In this document: in pieces, positions 1-9,463 of the stretch
Position numbering within the stretch: position 1 is the stretch's first letter
Layout of the letters: every line of letters begins with the position of its first letter
Source: Ensifer sp. USDA 6670
GTDB lineage: Bacteria > Pseudomonadota > Alphaproteobacteria > Rhizobiales > Rhizobiaceae
Assembly (NCBI GenBank): GCA_000421085.1
Contig: ATWE01000007.1
Location: forward strand, 124,001-188,000
Reading direction: 5' to 3'
Length of the DNA: 64,000 nucleotides
Position numbers and translations under genes: made by a program
Notes under the pieces: model-generated
Seen by the model: the letters and a program-made list of their open reading frames with translations, nothing else
What the model was told of the DNA's origin: nothing
The model's database searches: none

Positions 1-356
1 TCGAGGGCGGCTGCGTAGGATTCGAGGCGGCCATAGAACATGCCGGCAAGTTTCTTCATCTTCTTCGGCACGCTCATATCGCCGACGCCGAGTTCGCGGA
101 TGGAATGATCCACATCCTCGAAGAAGGCGTCGACAATCTCCTGCGCGATCTCCTGGCCGGCCCGCGCCGAGCTGCGCGTGCGGCGGAAATAAAGGATCAG
201 AATCGCCGACAACATCTCGAAGCGCCCCATGACGGTGTCGGGCACATCGAGGTCGGTATAGAGAAATGGCTGGCGCGCCGCCGCGGTCAGTGCCGCATAT
301 TGGCGCTTCACAATCGCAATATTGCCGCTTTTTTTCTTGAACAGTCCAAAAATCAT
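1..356 (-). CDS. Ubiquinol-cytochrome c chaperone family protein (3' end outside window)
   Basis: The gene starts at 356 on the minus strand and runs off the left edge, so about 118 N-terminal residues are present and the C terminus is missing. The protein opens MIFGLFKKKSGN and contains the helical segment MGRFEMLSAILILYFRR, then VDAFFEDVDHSIRELGVGDM and VPKKMKKLAGMFYGR. This pattern is typical of the CBP3/UQCC-like chaperone family (about 180 residues), which helps assemble the cytochrome bc1 complex. It is divergent from the BamE-like gene, with about 140 bp between the two starts. Family assignment is by recognition; the role in this organism is inferred. Confidence 0.85.
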   Translation of the reverse strand, partial: MIFGLFKKKSGNIAIVKRQYAALTAAARQPFLYTDLDVPDTVMGRFEMLSAILILYFRRTRSSARAGQEIAQEIVDAFFEDVDHSIRELGVGDMSVPKKMKKLAGMFYGRLESYAAAL

Positions 357-494
357 AACAGAGGCCGGCTGGCTTTCTCGAAATCAGGGGCAAGCGCCCC
401 ATGATCATGTTGCATGATAGCCGAAGCTGGTTTACCGAAGCGGGCACGAATTGCAATGGCCGATCTGCCAATCGTTACTCCAGGGGAGCAGTCC

Positions 495-1001
495 TTGACG
501 AAGCGGTATTTGACGACAAACCTCAAAGTCCTGGGCCGTGCCGTGCTCGTGGCTTCCCTTTGTACTACCGCCCTTTCCGCCTGCATGTCCGCGAATGTGG
601 GTGAAGTCCTGCATCAGGGCTATGTCGTCGATCAGGAAACACTGGCACTCGTGCCGGTCGGATCGAGCCGCGAGCAGGTGCTGCTCTCCCTCGGCACGCC
701 TTCCACGACCGCGACATTCGACAATGAGGTGTTCTACTACATCTCCCAGACCCGCAAGCGGCCGGTCGCCTTCATGAAGCCGAAGATCATCGATCAGTCC
801 ATCCTGGCCGTCTATTTCGACAAGGAAGGCACCGTCAGCCAACTCGCGCACTACACGATGAAGGACGGGAAGGTTTTCGACATGCTGTCGCGAACGACGC
901 CGACCGGCGGCAAGGAAACGAGCTTCCTCGGCCAGCTCCTGAACGGTCCAGGCGCCGGACAGGCGGCTGCGCGCAACCTGTTCAAGGACTTCGGCAAGTA
1001 G
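495..1001 (+). CDS. bamE: Outer membrane protein assembly factor BamE-like lipoprotein (SmpA/OmlA)
   Basis: The product is a small outer-membrane lipoprotein of the BamE/SmpA/OmlA family, an accessory subunit of the BAM complex that inserts beta-barrel proteins. A lipoprotein signal ends in the lipobox LSAC, about 29 residues after the chosen start. The mature part carries the family core (LVPVGSSREQVLLSLGTPSTT, then VFYYISQ and ILAVYFDKEGTV). I chose the TTG at 495 because AGGGGAG lies at 482-488, a 6-base spacing, and because it gives a normal signal peptide. The same frame is open from ATG 414 (195 residues) and ATG 456, but neither has a visible ribosome binding site. It ends just before a bidirectional terminator shared with hppA. 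Confidence 0.88.
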   Translation: MTKRYLTTNLKVLGRAVLVASLCTTALSACMSANVGEVLHQGYVVDQETLALVPVGSSREQVLLSLGTPSTTATFDNEVFYYISQTRKRPVAFMKPKIIDQSILAVYFDKEGTVSQLAHYTMKDGKVFDMLSRTTPTGGKETSFLGQLLNGPGAGQAAARNLFKDFGK

Positions 1002-1020
1002 CCGAACCGCAACGGAACGG

Positions 1021-1056
1021 AAAAGGCCCGCGAGACCAGGTCCCGCGGGCCTTTTC
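1021..1056. terminator. Bidirectional Rho-independent terminator between bamE and hppA
   Basis: Perfect 12-bp arms at 1021-1032 and 1044-1055 (A4 plus GGCCCGCG, and its complement ending T4) enclose an 11-base loop. The A-run and T-run on the two sides make it usable for both the plus-strand bamE-like gene and the minus-strand hppA, which converge here. Confidence 0.85.
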
Positions 1057-1074
1057 CTTTTCAGGACGCCTGCG

Positions 1075-3210
1075 TCAGGCCAGAACGGCGAGCAGGAGAA
1101 GGGCCACGATGTTGGTGATCTTGATCGCGGGGTTGACCGCCGGACCGGCCGTATCCTTATAGGGGTCGCCGACGGTGTCACCCGTCACCGAGGCCTTGTG
1201 CGCTTCGGATCCCTTCATGTGGCGCGTGCCGTTGCGGTCGACGAAGCCGTCCTCGAAGCTCTTCTTCGCATTGTCCCAGGCACCACCGCCGGACGTCATC
1301 GAGATGGCCACGAAAAGGCCGTTGACGATCACGCCGAGGAGCGAGGCACCCAGCGCCGCGAAGGCGGAAGCCTTCGAGCCGGAGATCAGCAGCACGCCGA
1401 AATAAACGACGATCGGCGCCAGCACCGGCAGCAGCGACGGGATGATCATTTCACGGATTGCCGCCTTCGTCAGCATGTCGACGGCCCGACCATAGTCCGG
1501 CCGGTCCTTGCCTTCCATGATGCCCGGCTTTTCCTTGAACTGACGACGAACCTCCTCGACGACGGCGCTCCCGGCACGGCCGACGGCGGTCATCGCGATG
1601 CCGCCGAAGAGATAGGGGATGAGGCCGCCGAAGATCAGCCCTGCGACGACGTAAGGATTAGAAAGGTCGAAGGAGATCGTCCCGACGTCGGCGAAATAGG
1701 GATGCTTGTCGCCATTGGCGGCGAAATAGGCGAGGTCGTTGGAATAGGCGGCGAAGAGGACCAGGGCACCAAGCCCCGCCGAACCGATCGCATAACCCTT
1801 CGTCACGGCCTTGGTGGTGTTGCCGACGGCGTCCAACGCATCGGTCGATTTGCGCACCTCAGGCGGCAGATGCGACATCTCGGCAATTCCGCCGGCATTG
1901 TCGGTCACGGGACCGAAGGCGTCGAGCGCGACGATCATACCCGCAAGGCCGAGCATGGCGGTAACGGCGATGGCTGTCCCGAAGAGGCCGGCGAACTGAT
2001 AGGTCGCGATGATGCCGCCGACGATGACGATCGCCGGCAAGGCGGTCGATTCGAGGGATACGGCGAGGCCCTGGATCACGTTGGTGCCGTGGCCGGTAAC
2101 CGAGGCCTGCGCGATCGAGTTCACCGGCCGCTTGTTCGTCCCCGTATAGTATTCGGTGATCACGACGATGAGCGCGGTGACGATAAGGCCGATGATGCCG
2201 CAGAGAAACAAGTTCCAGCCGGTGATGTCCATGCCCGCGACCGTTCCGATCGAACCCCATCCGATCGTCAGCGATGTCGCAGCGCCAAGGCCGAGGATCG
2301 ACAGAGCGCCCGTAACGATCAGCCCGCGATAGAGCGCGCCCATGATCGAGGCGTTGGCGCCGAGCTTGACGAAGAAGGTGCCGATGATCGAGGTGATGAT
2401 GCAGGCCGCGCAGATCGCCAGCGGATAAGTCATGACGGTTGCGAGCATCGGGGCTCCGGCGAAGAAGATCGATGCGAGCACCATCGTCGCCACGACAGAG
2501 ACCGCATAGGTCTCGAAGAGGTCGGCGGCCATGCCGGCGCAGTCGCCGACATTGTCGCCGACATTGTCGGCGATCGTCGCCGGGTTGCGCGGATCGTCCT
2601 CGGGGATGCCCGCTTCGACCTTGCCGACGAGATCGCCGCCGACATCGGCGCCTTTCGTGAAGATGCCGCCGCCGAGACGGGCGAAGATCGAAATCAGCGA
2701 CGCCCCGAAGCCGAGCGCGACAAGCGCATCGATGACCTCGCGCGCGGCCGGTTCATGCCCGAGCCCTGCGGTTAGTATCAGGTAGTAGACCGAGACGCCC
2801 AGGAGGGCGAGGCCGGCCACCAGCATGCCGGTGATAGCGCCGGATTTGAAAGCGATGTCGAGACCGGAGGCGAGGCTGACCGAGGCGGCCTGGGCCGTAC
2901 GGACGTTGGCCCTGACCGAAACATGCATGCCGATGAAGCCCGCGGCACCCGAGAGCACCGCACCGATAAGGAAGCCGATGGCAGCTGCACCCGAGAGCAG
3001 GAGCCATGCGGCGATGAAGACGACGACACCGACGATGGCGATGGTTGTGTACTGACGCGTGAGGTAGGCCTGCGCCCCCTCTCTGATAAAGCCTGCGATT
3101 TCTTGCATGCGGGCATTCCCCTGGTCGGCGGCAAGCACCGACCTTGTCGCCCAGATGGCATAGACCACCGAAAGCAACCCGCATGCGATAACGCCCAACA
3201 ATATGGTCAT
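1075..3210 (-). CDS. hppA: K+-insensitive pyrophosphate-energised proton pump
   Basis: This is a 711-residue membrane pyrophosphatase that couples cytoplasmic PPi hydrolysis to proton export. It has the expected 15-16 hydrophobic segments. The catalytic signature is present: [14 protein letters not shown] at residues 186-199 followed by [22 protein letters not shown] at about 205-226, which holds the Mg-PPi-binding aspartates. GNTTK at 463-467 has lysine where K+-dependent pumps have alanine, which marks the K+-insensitive class. The start gives [11 protein letters not shown]. The gene stands alone, converging on bamE and separated by about 200 bp from the MFS gene upstream. Proton rather than sodium transport is inferred from the family class. 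Confidence 0.96.
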   Translation of the reverse strand: MTILLGVIACGLLSVVYAIWATRSVLAADQGNARMQEIAGFIREGAQAYLTRQYTTIAIVGVVVFIAAWLLLSGAAAIGFLIGAVLSGAAGFIGMHVSVRANVRTAQAASVSLASGLDIAFKSGAITGMLVAGLALLGVSVYYLILTAGLGHEPAAREVIDALVALGFGASLISIFARLGGGIFTKGADVGGDLVGKVEAGIPEDDPRNPATIADNVGDNVGDCAGMAADLFETYAVSVVATMVLASIFFAGAPMLATVMTYPLAICAACIITSIIGTFFVKLGANASIMGALYRGLIVTGALSILGLGAATSLTIGWGSIGTVAGMDITGWNLFLCGIIGLIVTALIVVITEYYTGTNKRPVNSIAQASVTGHGTNVIQGLAVSLESTALPAIVIVGGIIATYQFAGLFGTAIAVTAMLGLAGMIVALDAFGPVTDNAGGIAEMSHLPPEVRKSTDALDAVGNTTKAVTKGYAIGSAGLGALVLFAAYSNDLAYFAANGDKHPYFADVGTISFDLSNPYVVAGLIFGGLIPYLFGGIAMTAVGRAGSAVVEEVRRQFKEKPGIMEGKDRPDYGRAVDMLTKAAIREMIIPSLLPVLAPIVVYFGVLLISGSKASAFAALGASLLGVIVNGLFVAISMTSGGGAWDNAKKSFEDGFVDRNGTRHMKGSEAHKASVTGDTVGDPYKDTAGPAVNPAIKITNIVALLLLAVLA

Positions 3211-3407
3211 TTCGCACTTTCCTCCGTTACAACCTGCGGGCTCATCCCTGCCGCAGGCCCCTCTCCGCGAATCACACGCCGCCTCCTCAAGCGACGCGTT
3301 TTCGCGGCGCGGCCAGAGTGCTGTTGCCGATGTGGATCGTCAACCCCCTGAAATTGCCCGCATGCCGGCCTTTTCAGGGTCCGGGAAGCTTTGGAGAAAC
3401 CAGGCTT

Positions 3408-4634
3408 TCAGGCGGTGGCTTGCTTGCCCGCGCGCAAGAGCGGGAGAAGGAGAAGAAGGCAGAAACCGGCCACTGGCCAGACAGCCGCGCTCAGCATGTC
3501 CCAACCATAGGCGGAAAGCACCTTGCCGGAGGCGAAGGAAGAACAAGCGACGGCTGAGAAGAGAACGATGTCGTGAAAGCCCTGGACCTTGTCTGCCTCA
3601 TGCGGCCGGTAACTCTGCGCGACGATCGCCGTGGAGCCGATGAAACCGAAATTCCAGCCGAGCCCGAGCAGTGTCAGCGCTCCCCAGAAATTCCAGAGTG
3701 CGACACCCAGGTGAGCCACGGCAGCGCAGGCCATCAGCAGGAGGAGACCACATGCGACGACGCGTTCGGCGCCGAAGCGGCTGATCAGCCAACCCGTGAC
3801 GAAACTCGGAGCGAACATCGCAAGCACGTGCCACTGGATTCCGAGGGTCGCGAGATCGCTCGAAAAGCCGCAGCCGACAACCATGGCGACGGGCGCGCCC
3901 GTCATCATGAAGGTCATCAGGACATAACTGGAAATTCCGCAGATCATTCCCGTCATGAAACGCTGGCTGCCCGCAATCTCGCGCAGCGGGCGCGCGGGTG
4001 GCTGCTCGTGGTGGGTCGATGCCGTGGTGTGGTCCGGCAGCCGCAGCGGCACGAAGAAGAAGAGCGCGACGATGCAGACCGGTACGAGAGCGACGAAAGC
4101 ACCCGCAAACCACACGGGCGCGAAGTAGTCGCCCGCGAAGATGACGATTTGCGGCCCGAGGATCGCCGAGACGATGCCGCCTCCCAGAATCCAGGAAATT
4201 GCCTTGGCCTTGTAGAAGGAGGGCGAAGCGTCGGCTGCGGCAAAGCGGATCTTCTGCGTAAAGCCGTTGGAAGCTCCAAGAACGGCGAGACCGCAGGCAA
4301 AGAACCAGAAACTCTCCCGGAAAAGCGCCGCCGTGGCGAGCACGCCGCCAAGCGTAGCGATGGACGCTCCGGCGATGAAGGCGAAGCGCCGGCCAACGAG
4401 TCGCGACAACACCGCAACGAGCACGACGCCGAGCGCCATGCCGAGATTGTAGGCCGTGAGCGGAGCGGTCGCGAGGGACTTGTCTTCGCCGAGCAACTGG
4501 TGGCCGGCAACGCCGCCTACGGCAAAGCTGATCGGCCCGACAACGCCGAGCAGTGCCTGGGCAACGGTGAGCAACTGGACGTTGCGACGCGCCCCGCGGA
4601 GGACCGTTCCCGTTTCTACCGGCTGGGCGGCCAT
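3408..4634 (-). CDS. MFS transporter
   Basis: This 408-residue protein has about twelve hydrophobic segments and an MFS-type loop between segments 2 and 3 (LSRLVGRRFAFIAGA), so it is a major facilitator superfamily permease of the inner membrane. The substrate cannot be told from sequence. Its start lies 6 bp after the nusB stop, so it is probably the last gene of a ribH-nusB-MFS transcript. The physical link to riboflavin genes could mean flavin or precursor export, but rhizobial nusB often has unrelated neighbours, so I treat that as speculation. Confidence 0.85.
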   Translation of the reverse strand: MAAQPVETGTVLRGARRNVQLLTVAQALLGVVGPISFAVGGVAGHQLLGEDKSLATAPLTAYNLGMALGVVLVAVLSRLVGRRFAFIAGASIATLGGVLATAALFRESFWFFACGLAVLGASNGFTQKIRFAAADASPSFYKAKAISWILGGGIVSAILGPQIVIFAGDYFAPVWFAGAFVALVPVCIVALFFFVPLRLPDHTTASTHHEQPPARPLREIAGSQRFMTGMICGISSYVLMTFMMTGAPVAMVVGCGFSSDLATLGIQWHVLAMFAPSFVTGWLISRFGAERVVACGLLLLMACAAVAHLGVALWNFWGALTLLGLGWNFGFIGSTAIVAQSYRPHEADKVQGFHDIVLFSAVACSSFASGKVLSAYGWDMLSAAVWPVAGFCLLLLLPLLRAGKQATA

Positions 4635-4640
4635 CCGCGC

Positions 4641-5123
4641 TTACTTTCTCTGGTCGCCGCGAACCTGTTTGGCGATCCGGTCGAGGACGGCGTTGACGAG
4701 CTTCGGCTCTTCGTCCTGGAAGAAGGCCTTGGCGATCTCGACATATTCGGTCACGATCACCGGAACCGGCACGTCCTTTCGCTCCAGGATCTCGAAGGTG
4801 CCGGCGCGCAGGATTGCTCGAACGGTGGAATCGAGCCGGGAAAGCGCCCAATCGTCCTGAAGCGCCGAGCCGATCAACGGATCGAGCTTTCGCTGGTCGC
4901 GCACGACGCCCGCAACGATCGAGCGGAACCAGGACGCGTCTGCCCTGAGATAGGTGTCACCGTCCAGTTCCTTGCCGAGGCGATGTTCCTCGTATTCGGC
5001 GACGATCTCCAGGACGCCGGTCCCGCCGACATCCATCTGATAAAGCGCCTGAACGGCTGCAAGGCGCGCGGCGCCACGCTGGTTGACCTGCTTCAGCGGC
5101 TGATCCGAAGGGGTGTTCGTCAC
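4641..5123 (-). CDS. nusB: Transcription antitermination factor NusB
   Basis: The 160-residue product belongs to the NusB family. It partners NusE (S10) on boxA RNA during rRNA antitermination. The N-terminal [16 protein letters not shown] and the C-terminal block [31 protein letters not shown] are the diagnostic NusB helices. The start ATG overlaps the ribH stop in an ATGA tetranucleotide, so the two genes are translationally coupled. The order ribH-nusB is common in bacteria, which supports the call. Confidence 0.95.
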   Translation of the reverse strand: MTNTPSDQPLKQVNQRGAARLAAVQALYQMDVGGTGVLEIVAEYEEHRLGKELDGDTYLRADASWFRSIVAGVVRDQRKLDPLIGSALQDDWALSRLDSTVRAILRAGTFEILERKDVPVPVIVTEYVEIAKAFFQDEEPKLVNAVLDRIAKQVRGDQRK

Positions 5124-5581
5124 TTCTCTGCGCCCAATCTTTGCTTCAGTTCGATCATGGTCAGGGCGGCGCGCGCGGCGAATCCGCCCTTGTCGCCTTC
5201 CGAACGGCGAGCCCGTGCCCAGGCCTGATCTTCGTTCTCGACCGTCAGAATGCCGTTGCCGAGCGCCAGGCTCTCGCTGACGGCGAGATCCATCAGTGCG
5301 CGCGCGGACTCGTTGGCGACGATGTCGAAATGGTAGGTTTCGCCGCGGATCACCATACCGAGCGCAACGAAGCCGTCATATTCCGCCCCGCCTTCGTCGG
5401 CACCGTCGAGCGCCATGGCGATCGCCGCGGGAATTTCCAGTGCCCCCGGAACCGTCACAATATCATAAGTGGCGCCGGCCGCATCCAGCGCATGTTTCGC
5501 TCCATCGAGCATCGCGTCGGCCATATCGTCATAGAAACGCGCTTCCACAATCAGGATGTGGACGGGCTTGATCTTCGCCAT
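5120..5581 (-). CDS. ribH: 6,7-dimethyl-8-ribityllumazine synthase
   Basis: This 153-residue lumazine synthase condenses 5-amino-6-ribitylaminouracil with 3,4-dihydroxy-2-butanone 4-phosphate in the penultimate riboflavin step. Visible family features are [15 protein letters not shown], the phosphate/substrate loop [28 protein letters not shown] with the catalytic histidine, and [16 protein letters not shown] near the end. The enzyme's partners ribD and ribE sit about 2 kb to the right in a separate minus-strand operon. No FMN riboswitch was recognised in the 250 bp upstream. Confidence 0.95.
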   Translation of the reverse strand: MAKIKPVHILIVEARFYDDMADAMLDGAKHALDAAGATYDIVTVPGALEIPAAIAMALDGADEGGAEYDGFVALGMVIRGETYHFDIVANESARALMDLAVSESLALGNGILTVENEDQAWARARRSEGDKGGFAARAALTMIELKQRLGAEK

Positions 5582-5831
5582 GGATCACCTGTCTTGAAAA
5601 ATTCGGACCGGACTTGGCCGGTGCAGGCGGCGGTCAAACCATGCCCGGCACGGAATGGCAAGTAAATTCCGTTAACCGAAGAGCATTTGCCGCACCGCAA
5701 TCTTCGATATTGGTGGGTCCGTACAGCAAACCCGCTTGTAACGGCGTCAACTGTCTCTAATCCTTAAGCGCGCCCAGGTCGATTCCTCGAGGTCAAGCCG
5801 GGCGTGAGACGCGACCAGGAGGACGACTGCG

Positions 5832-6335
5832 ATGACGGACGCACAAAGGCCCATCGTCAACCCGAAGAACCTGAAGCTCGACCACTGGCGCCGTGGCTCG
5901 TTCTTCGAATCCAGCGACGTCTCTTTCGGACCGCTTCTCGGCCTCAAGGATATCGGCATCGGCTACGGCGAGGTTCCACCCGGAAAATCCGGGTGTCCGT
6001 TCCATAACCATCATGTCGAAGAAGAGCTGTTCATCATCCTCGAGGGGCAAGGAACGTACCGTTTCGGCAGCGAACGCCATGCGGTCGGACCAGGCGACAT
6101 ACTCGGAGCGCCTGCTGGCGGCCAAGAGACCGCGCATCACCTCATCAATACCGGCACCGTGCCGCTCAAATACCTGTCCATTTCCACCATCGCAGCAACC
6201 GAAATCTGCGAATATCCGGACTCCGGCAAGTTCCTTGCCAAGACCCGGCGCCCGGGCGAACGCCAGGCATCTTTCGACTTCATCGGCCGCACGCCCTCGG
6301 CGGCCGACTATTGGGACGGTGAACCGGGCCTCTGA
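5832..6335 (+). CDS. Cupin domain-containing protein
   Basis: This 167-residue single-domain cupin has motif 1 at about residues 54-74 (PFHNHHVEEELFIILEGQG, with H58, H60 and E64/E65 as likely metal ligands). Motif 2 is around GPGDILGAPAGG..AHH, with a histidine near 102. A cytosolic metal-dependent enzyme or a sugar- or small-molecule-binding protein is possible, and the substrate is unknown. A strong site, AGGAGGACG, lies about 10 bases before ATG 5832. The gene is followed 38 bp later by a GNAT acetyltransferase, probably on the same transcript. Confidence 0.82.
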   Translation: MTDAQRPIVNPKNLKLDHWRRGSFFESSDVSFGPLLGLKDIGIGYGEVPPGKSGCPFHNHHVEEELFIILEGQGTYRFGSERHAVGPGDILGAPAGGQETAHHLINTGTVPLKYLSISTIAATEICEYPDSGKFLAKTRRPGERQASFDFIGRTPSAADYWDGEPGL

Positions 6336-6373
6336 ATTCTACTTCTTCCCCCGTCAGAACAAGCGGAGCGACA

Positions 6374-6913
6374 ATGCATAGCGTCCCCACGATCGAAACC
6401 GAGCGGCTGTTCCTGCGCCCCTACCGGCGCGATGACTTCTCTTCCTATTGCGCACTCTTCGGCGACGAGGAAGTGACCCGCTATACCGGCGGCGTGCCTT
6501 ACACACGTGAACAATCCTGGACGCGTTTCCTGCGCCAGGTCGGCATGTGGCACTACTTCGGCTTCGGTTTTTTCGCGATCCAGGACAAGCAAAGCGGCGC
6601 CTTCATCGGAGAGGCCGGCTTCCACGAAGCGCATCGCCAGATCACGCCCTCGCTGGAGGGAACGATGGAGACGGGCTGGGCGATTTCACCGAAAAACCAC
6701 GGCCGCGGACTGGCGACGGAAGCCGTGACCGCCGCCCTCGCCTGGGCCGACCGTCAGTTTCCCGCGCTGAGGAAGACCTGCATCATCGAACCGGGCAACC
6801 AGGCTTCGATCAATGTCGCGCTCAAACACGGTTTCAAGGAATTCTGGCGCACGACCTATAACGGCCGGCCGATGGTCATGTTCGAAAGGCGATCGAAGGC
6901 ATCGGAGGCTTAG
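6374..6913 (+). CDS. GNAT family N-acetyltransferase (RimJ/RimL-like)
   Basis: This 179-residue acetyltransferase begins IETERLFLRPYRRDDFSSY, the N-terminal pattern of the RimJ/RimL-type GNAT_3 subfamily. It carries the acetyl-CoA binding turn WAISPKNHGRGLATEAVTAA (motif A, Q/RxxGxG/A-like) and the later ENxxSxxV-like segment PGNQASINVALKHGF. It probably acetylates a small molecule or a protein N terminus; the substrate is not predictable. It lies 38 bp after the cupin gene. Confidence 0.85.
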   Translation: MHSVPTIETERLFLRPYRRDDFSSYCALFGDEEVTRYTGGVPYTREQSWTRFLRQVGMWHYFGFGFFAIQDKQSGAFIGEAGFHEAHRQITPSLEGTMETGWAISPKNHGRGLATEAVTAALAWADRQFPALRKTCIIEPGNQASINVALKHGFKEFWRTTYNGRPMVMFERRSKASEA

Positions 6914-6920
6914 TCCAGAG

Positions 6921-6962
6921 TGGAACGAGGAACGTGTGTGCGGTTTTCCGCTCGCGTCCCGC
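6921..6962 (-). repeat. Degenerate RIME-like palindromic repeat fragment
   Basis: The stretch around GTGTGTGCGGTTTTCCGC and GCGTCCCGCTC matches, as its reverse complement, the right-hand palindrome of the 112-bp repeat at 24311-24422. Scattered substitutions suggest an old copy. Confidence 0.6.
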
Positions 6963-7155
6963 TCTGCCTTTTACGCCACCGAAACGGCCATCTTCCGGTC
7001 CACTTTCGTGACCGTTGGCACGGCGCGAAACCTCAGCCGCATGCAGGCCTCTGCTCGCTTCGCTGAAGCGCGCAATGTCGAAGGCGAAGCAGGCGGCGGA
7101 TGGCGGACTGACGATCTAGCTGCGCTGACCTTTCGGCCGGCTACCCGACAATCTC

Positions 7156-7187
7156 GTCCGCCCCCGCTTTCGTGGGCGGACTTGTTT
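7156..7187 (+). terminator. Rho-independent terminator
   Basis: Arms GTCCGCCC (7156-7163) and GGGCGGAC (7174-7181) are followed by TTGTTTT. The T-rich tail is on the plus strand, so it fits read-through from the cupin-GNAT pair. It also separates this region from the convergent ribE. Confidence 0.7.
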
Positions 7188-7214
7188 TGACGGGCGAGTT
7201 CTTTCAACCAGACG

Positions 7215-7835
7215 TCATTCCTCCTTGGGCGCCGGGAATTCCGCCAGCCGCGCCGCGTAGCGGGCCATCGTGTCCACCTCGAAATTCACGAGATCGCCGG
7301 ACTTACGTTCGCCCCAGGTCGTCACTTCGAGCGAATGTCGGATCAACAATACGTCGAACTCGACGCCATCCACCTTGTTCACGGTGAGCGACGTTCCGTC
7401 GAGCGCCACCGAGCCCTTGGGGGCGACGAATTTCGCAAGATGTTCGGGTGCCCTGAGGCGGAAGCGCACGGCTTCCCCCTCCGCTTCGACCGCGAGGATC
7501 TCCGCTTTGCCGTCGACATGGCCGGAGACGATGTGACCGCCCAGCTCGTCGCCGATCTTAAGCGATCGCTCGAGATTGATGCGCGTGCCCTCCCGCCAGT
7601 CGGCGATCGTCGTCAGCCTCAGCGCCTCCTCCCATGCCTCGACCTCGAACCAGCGCTCGTTGCTGCCGGCTTCAGGCAGTGACGTGACGGTCAGACAGAT
7701 GCCGGCATGCGCGATCGAGGCACCGAGATCGATGGTTTTCGGATCGTAGTTGGTGGCGACGCGAAGCTTGATGCCTTCCTCGAGGGGTGTGACCTTCTCG
7801 ACCGTACCGATATCGGTGATGATGCCTGTGAACAT
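7215..7835 (-). CDS. ribE: Riboflavin synthase, alpha subunit
   Basis: The 206-residue protein begins MFTGIITDIGTVE, the invariant start of riboflavin synthase, which dismutates two 6,7-dimethyl-8-ribityllumazine molecules into riboflavin. It shows the internal duplication of two lumazine-binding barrels: the first has AHAGICLTVT with GGHIVSGHVDG, the second has ALDGTSLTVNKV. Its ATG directly abuts the ribD stop, so the two are cotranscribed and probably coupled. It is the last gene of a glyA-nrdR-ribD-ribE run. Confidence 0.96.
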   Translation of the reverse strand: MFTGIITDIGTVEKVTPLEEGIKLRVATNYDPKTIDLGASIAHAGICLTVTSLPEAGSNERWFEVEAWEEALRLTTIADWREGTRINLERSLKIGDELGGHIVSGHVDGKAEILAVEAEGEAVRFRLRAPEHLAKFVAPKGSVALDGTSLTVNKVDGVEFDVLLIRHSLEVTTWGERKSGDLVNFEVDTMARYAARLAEFPAPKEE

Positions 7836-8960
7836 TCAGCTATCTCTCTCGTAATCTTCGAAAATATCGTCGCCGTAGCGCGCCGTGCGGCCAAGCGTGA
7901 AGCCCTCGGGCACCGACGTCCTTTGAAATGGGGATGAAATGCCGCCTTCGCCAATGGCTGCCGGACCGGTGAAGAGCAGGATTCGGTCCACCAGATCCGC
8001 AGCGAGAAAGGAACGCGCCGCTCGGGCGCCACCCTCCACGAGCAGGGAGGAGATGCCTCGGGATGCAAGTGCGGCCAGGAGGTCCGCGATGGTATCGGCG
8101 GTCAGCAGTTCGGCCCCTGCGGCTTCAAGAGCTGCTCGACGGGCGTCGTAATCGGCCCCTCTCTCCGCGCCTTCCCGCATGCGAGGAGAAGGCGGCCCTG
8201 CATCACCCGCAACCACGATCAGCGGGACGTCGCGCGCCGTGCGGACCAATTTCGACTCGAGCGGCAGATCGAGGCGGCGGTCGAGCACGATCCGGACCGG
8301 AGAGCGCTCCTCCAGCCCTGGCATCCGCACAGTGAGTTCCGGATCGTCGGCAACCGCCGTACCGATACCGACCAGGATCGCGTCCGTTTCGGCACGCAAT
8401 ACCTGCACCTGAGCGCGAGAAACGGCACCGGAGATCCTCACCTGCCCCTCGCCTCTCCGTCCGATCATGCCGTCCGCGGAAACCGCAAGTTTCAGAGTCA
8501 CATGCGGGCGTTTCTTGCGCTGACGCATGAGGTAGGCCTCGAGCACGCGCCCGCCCTCCTCATGGAGCGTGCCTATGTCGACGTCGATGCCGGCGTCGCG
8601 AAGCATCACTACGCCGCGGCCGGCAACGCGTTCGTCGGGGTCGAGGATGGAAACGACGACACGGGCGATCCCCGAGGCGATCAGCGCATCCGCGCAGGGT
8701 GGGGTCTTGCCATGATGCGAACAGGGTTCGAGAGTGACATAGGCGGTCGCTCCCCTCGCCTTCTCGCCCGCCTCCGCAAGCGCCTGTGTTTCCGCGTGCG
8801 GTCGCCCGCCCGGAGCGGTCACGGCTTGGCCGACGATAGTGCCCTTGTTTACAATGATGCAGCCGACCGAGGGATTGGTGGAAGTGCGGCCCAGATTGCG
8901 TCTTGCAAGCCGCAGCGCCGCCGCCATGAAACGTTCGTCTTCACGTGCCGGCTCGCCCAT
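7836..8960 (-). CDS. ribD: Bifunctional riboflavin deaminase/reductase RibD
   Basis: This 374-residue enzyme deaminates diaminohydroxyphosphoribosylaminopyrimidine and reduces the ribosyl side chain. The N-terminal cytidine-deaminase-like half (about 1-150) has the zinc site: HAETQAL with H and E, then LEPCSHHGKTPPCADAL with two cysteines. The C-terminal half (about 155-374) is the RibD_C/DHFR-like reductase (VTLKLAVSADGMIG, LVEGGARAARSFL). It ends exactly where ribE starts and lies 17 bp after nrdR. Confidence 0.96.
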   Translation of the reverse strand: MGEPAREDERFMAAALRLARRNLGRTSTNPSVGCIIVNKGTIVGQAVTAPGGRPHAETQALAEAGEKARGATAYVTLEPCSHHGKTPPCADALIASGIARVVVSILDPDERVAGRGVVMLRDAGIDVDIGTLHEEGGRVLEAYLMRQRKKRPHVTLKLAVSADGMIGRRGEGQVRISGAVSRAQVQVLRAETDAILVGIGTAVADDPELTVRMPGLEERSPVRIVLDRRLDLPLESKLVRTARDVPLIVVAGDAGPPSPRMREGAERGADYDARRAALEAAGAELLTADTIADLLAALASRGISSLLVEGGARAARSFLAADLVDRILLFTGPAAIGEGGISSPFQRTSVPEGFTLGRTARYGDDIFEDYERDS

Positions 8961-8977
8961 ACCGCTTGTTCTCCGGG

Positions 8978-9451
8978 TTATTCGCTCGGATCGCGGGCAA
9001 TCTTGGCGCTTATCTCGGCGATCACCTTCTCGAAGTCCTCCGCATGGGAGAAATCGCGATAGACCGACGCGTAGCGCACGAATGCAACGTCGTCGAGGCT
9101 CTTCAACGCCTCGAGCACCTGAAGACCGATTTCCTCCGAGGGAATTTCGGTTTCGCCCGAGCTTTCGAGCCGGCGGACGATGCCCGACACCGCCCTTTCG
9201 ATCCGGTCGCGATCCACCGGGCGCTTGCGAAGCGCGATCTCGAAGGAGCGCAGCAGCTTATCCCGGTCGAAAGGAACCTTCCGACCGGTCTTCTTGATGA
9301 TCATCAGCTCACGCAGCTGCACCCGCTCGAAGGTCGTGAAGCGGCCGCCGCAATCCGGGCAGATGCGGCGGCGGCGAATGGCGTTCCCGTCCTCCGCCGG
9401 ACGGGAATCCTTCACCTGACTGTCTTCGGAACCGCAATAAGGGCAGCGCAT
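8978..9451 (-). CDS. nrdR: Transcriptional repressor NrdR
   Basis: The 157-residue product has the NrdR layout: a zinc ribbon at residues 1-45 (CPYCGS...[13 protein letters not shown], four cysteines) followed by an ATP-cone. NrdR senses (d)ATP and represses ribonucleotide reductase genes through NrdR boxes elsewhere in the genome. The genomic order glyA-nrdR-ribD is common in alphaproteobacteria. It sits 12 bp after the glyA stop and 17 bp before ribD. Confidence 0.96.
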   Translation of the reverse strand: MRCPYCGSEDSQVKDSRPAEDGNAIRRRRICPDCGGRFTTFERVQLRELMIIKKTGRKVPFDRDKLLRSFEIALRKRPVDRDRIERAVSGIVRRLESSGETEIPSEEIGLQVLEALKSLDDVAFVRYASVYRDFSHAEDFEKVIAEISAKIARDPSE

Positions 9452-9463
9452 GCAGCCGTCCGA

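Larger units (their letters stand above)
6914..7214. other. Intergenic region with a decayed RIME-like palindrome and a terminator
   Basis: No credible gene lies in these 301 bp. Bases 6921-6962 resemble the second half of the 112-bp repeat found at 24311 and 56356, in inverted orientation and with several differences. A terminator hairpin lies at 7156-7187. A short open frame at 6971-7207 on the minus strand has no ribosome binding site or recognisable domain. Confidence 0.6.

Noticed and set aside
5582..5831. FMN riboswitch near ribH
   Set aside because: None of the conserved RFN core sequences could be found in this gap.
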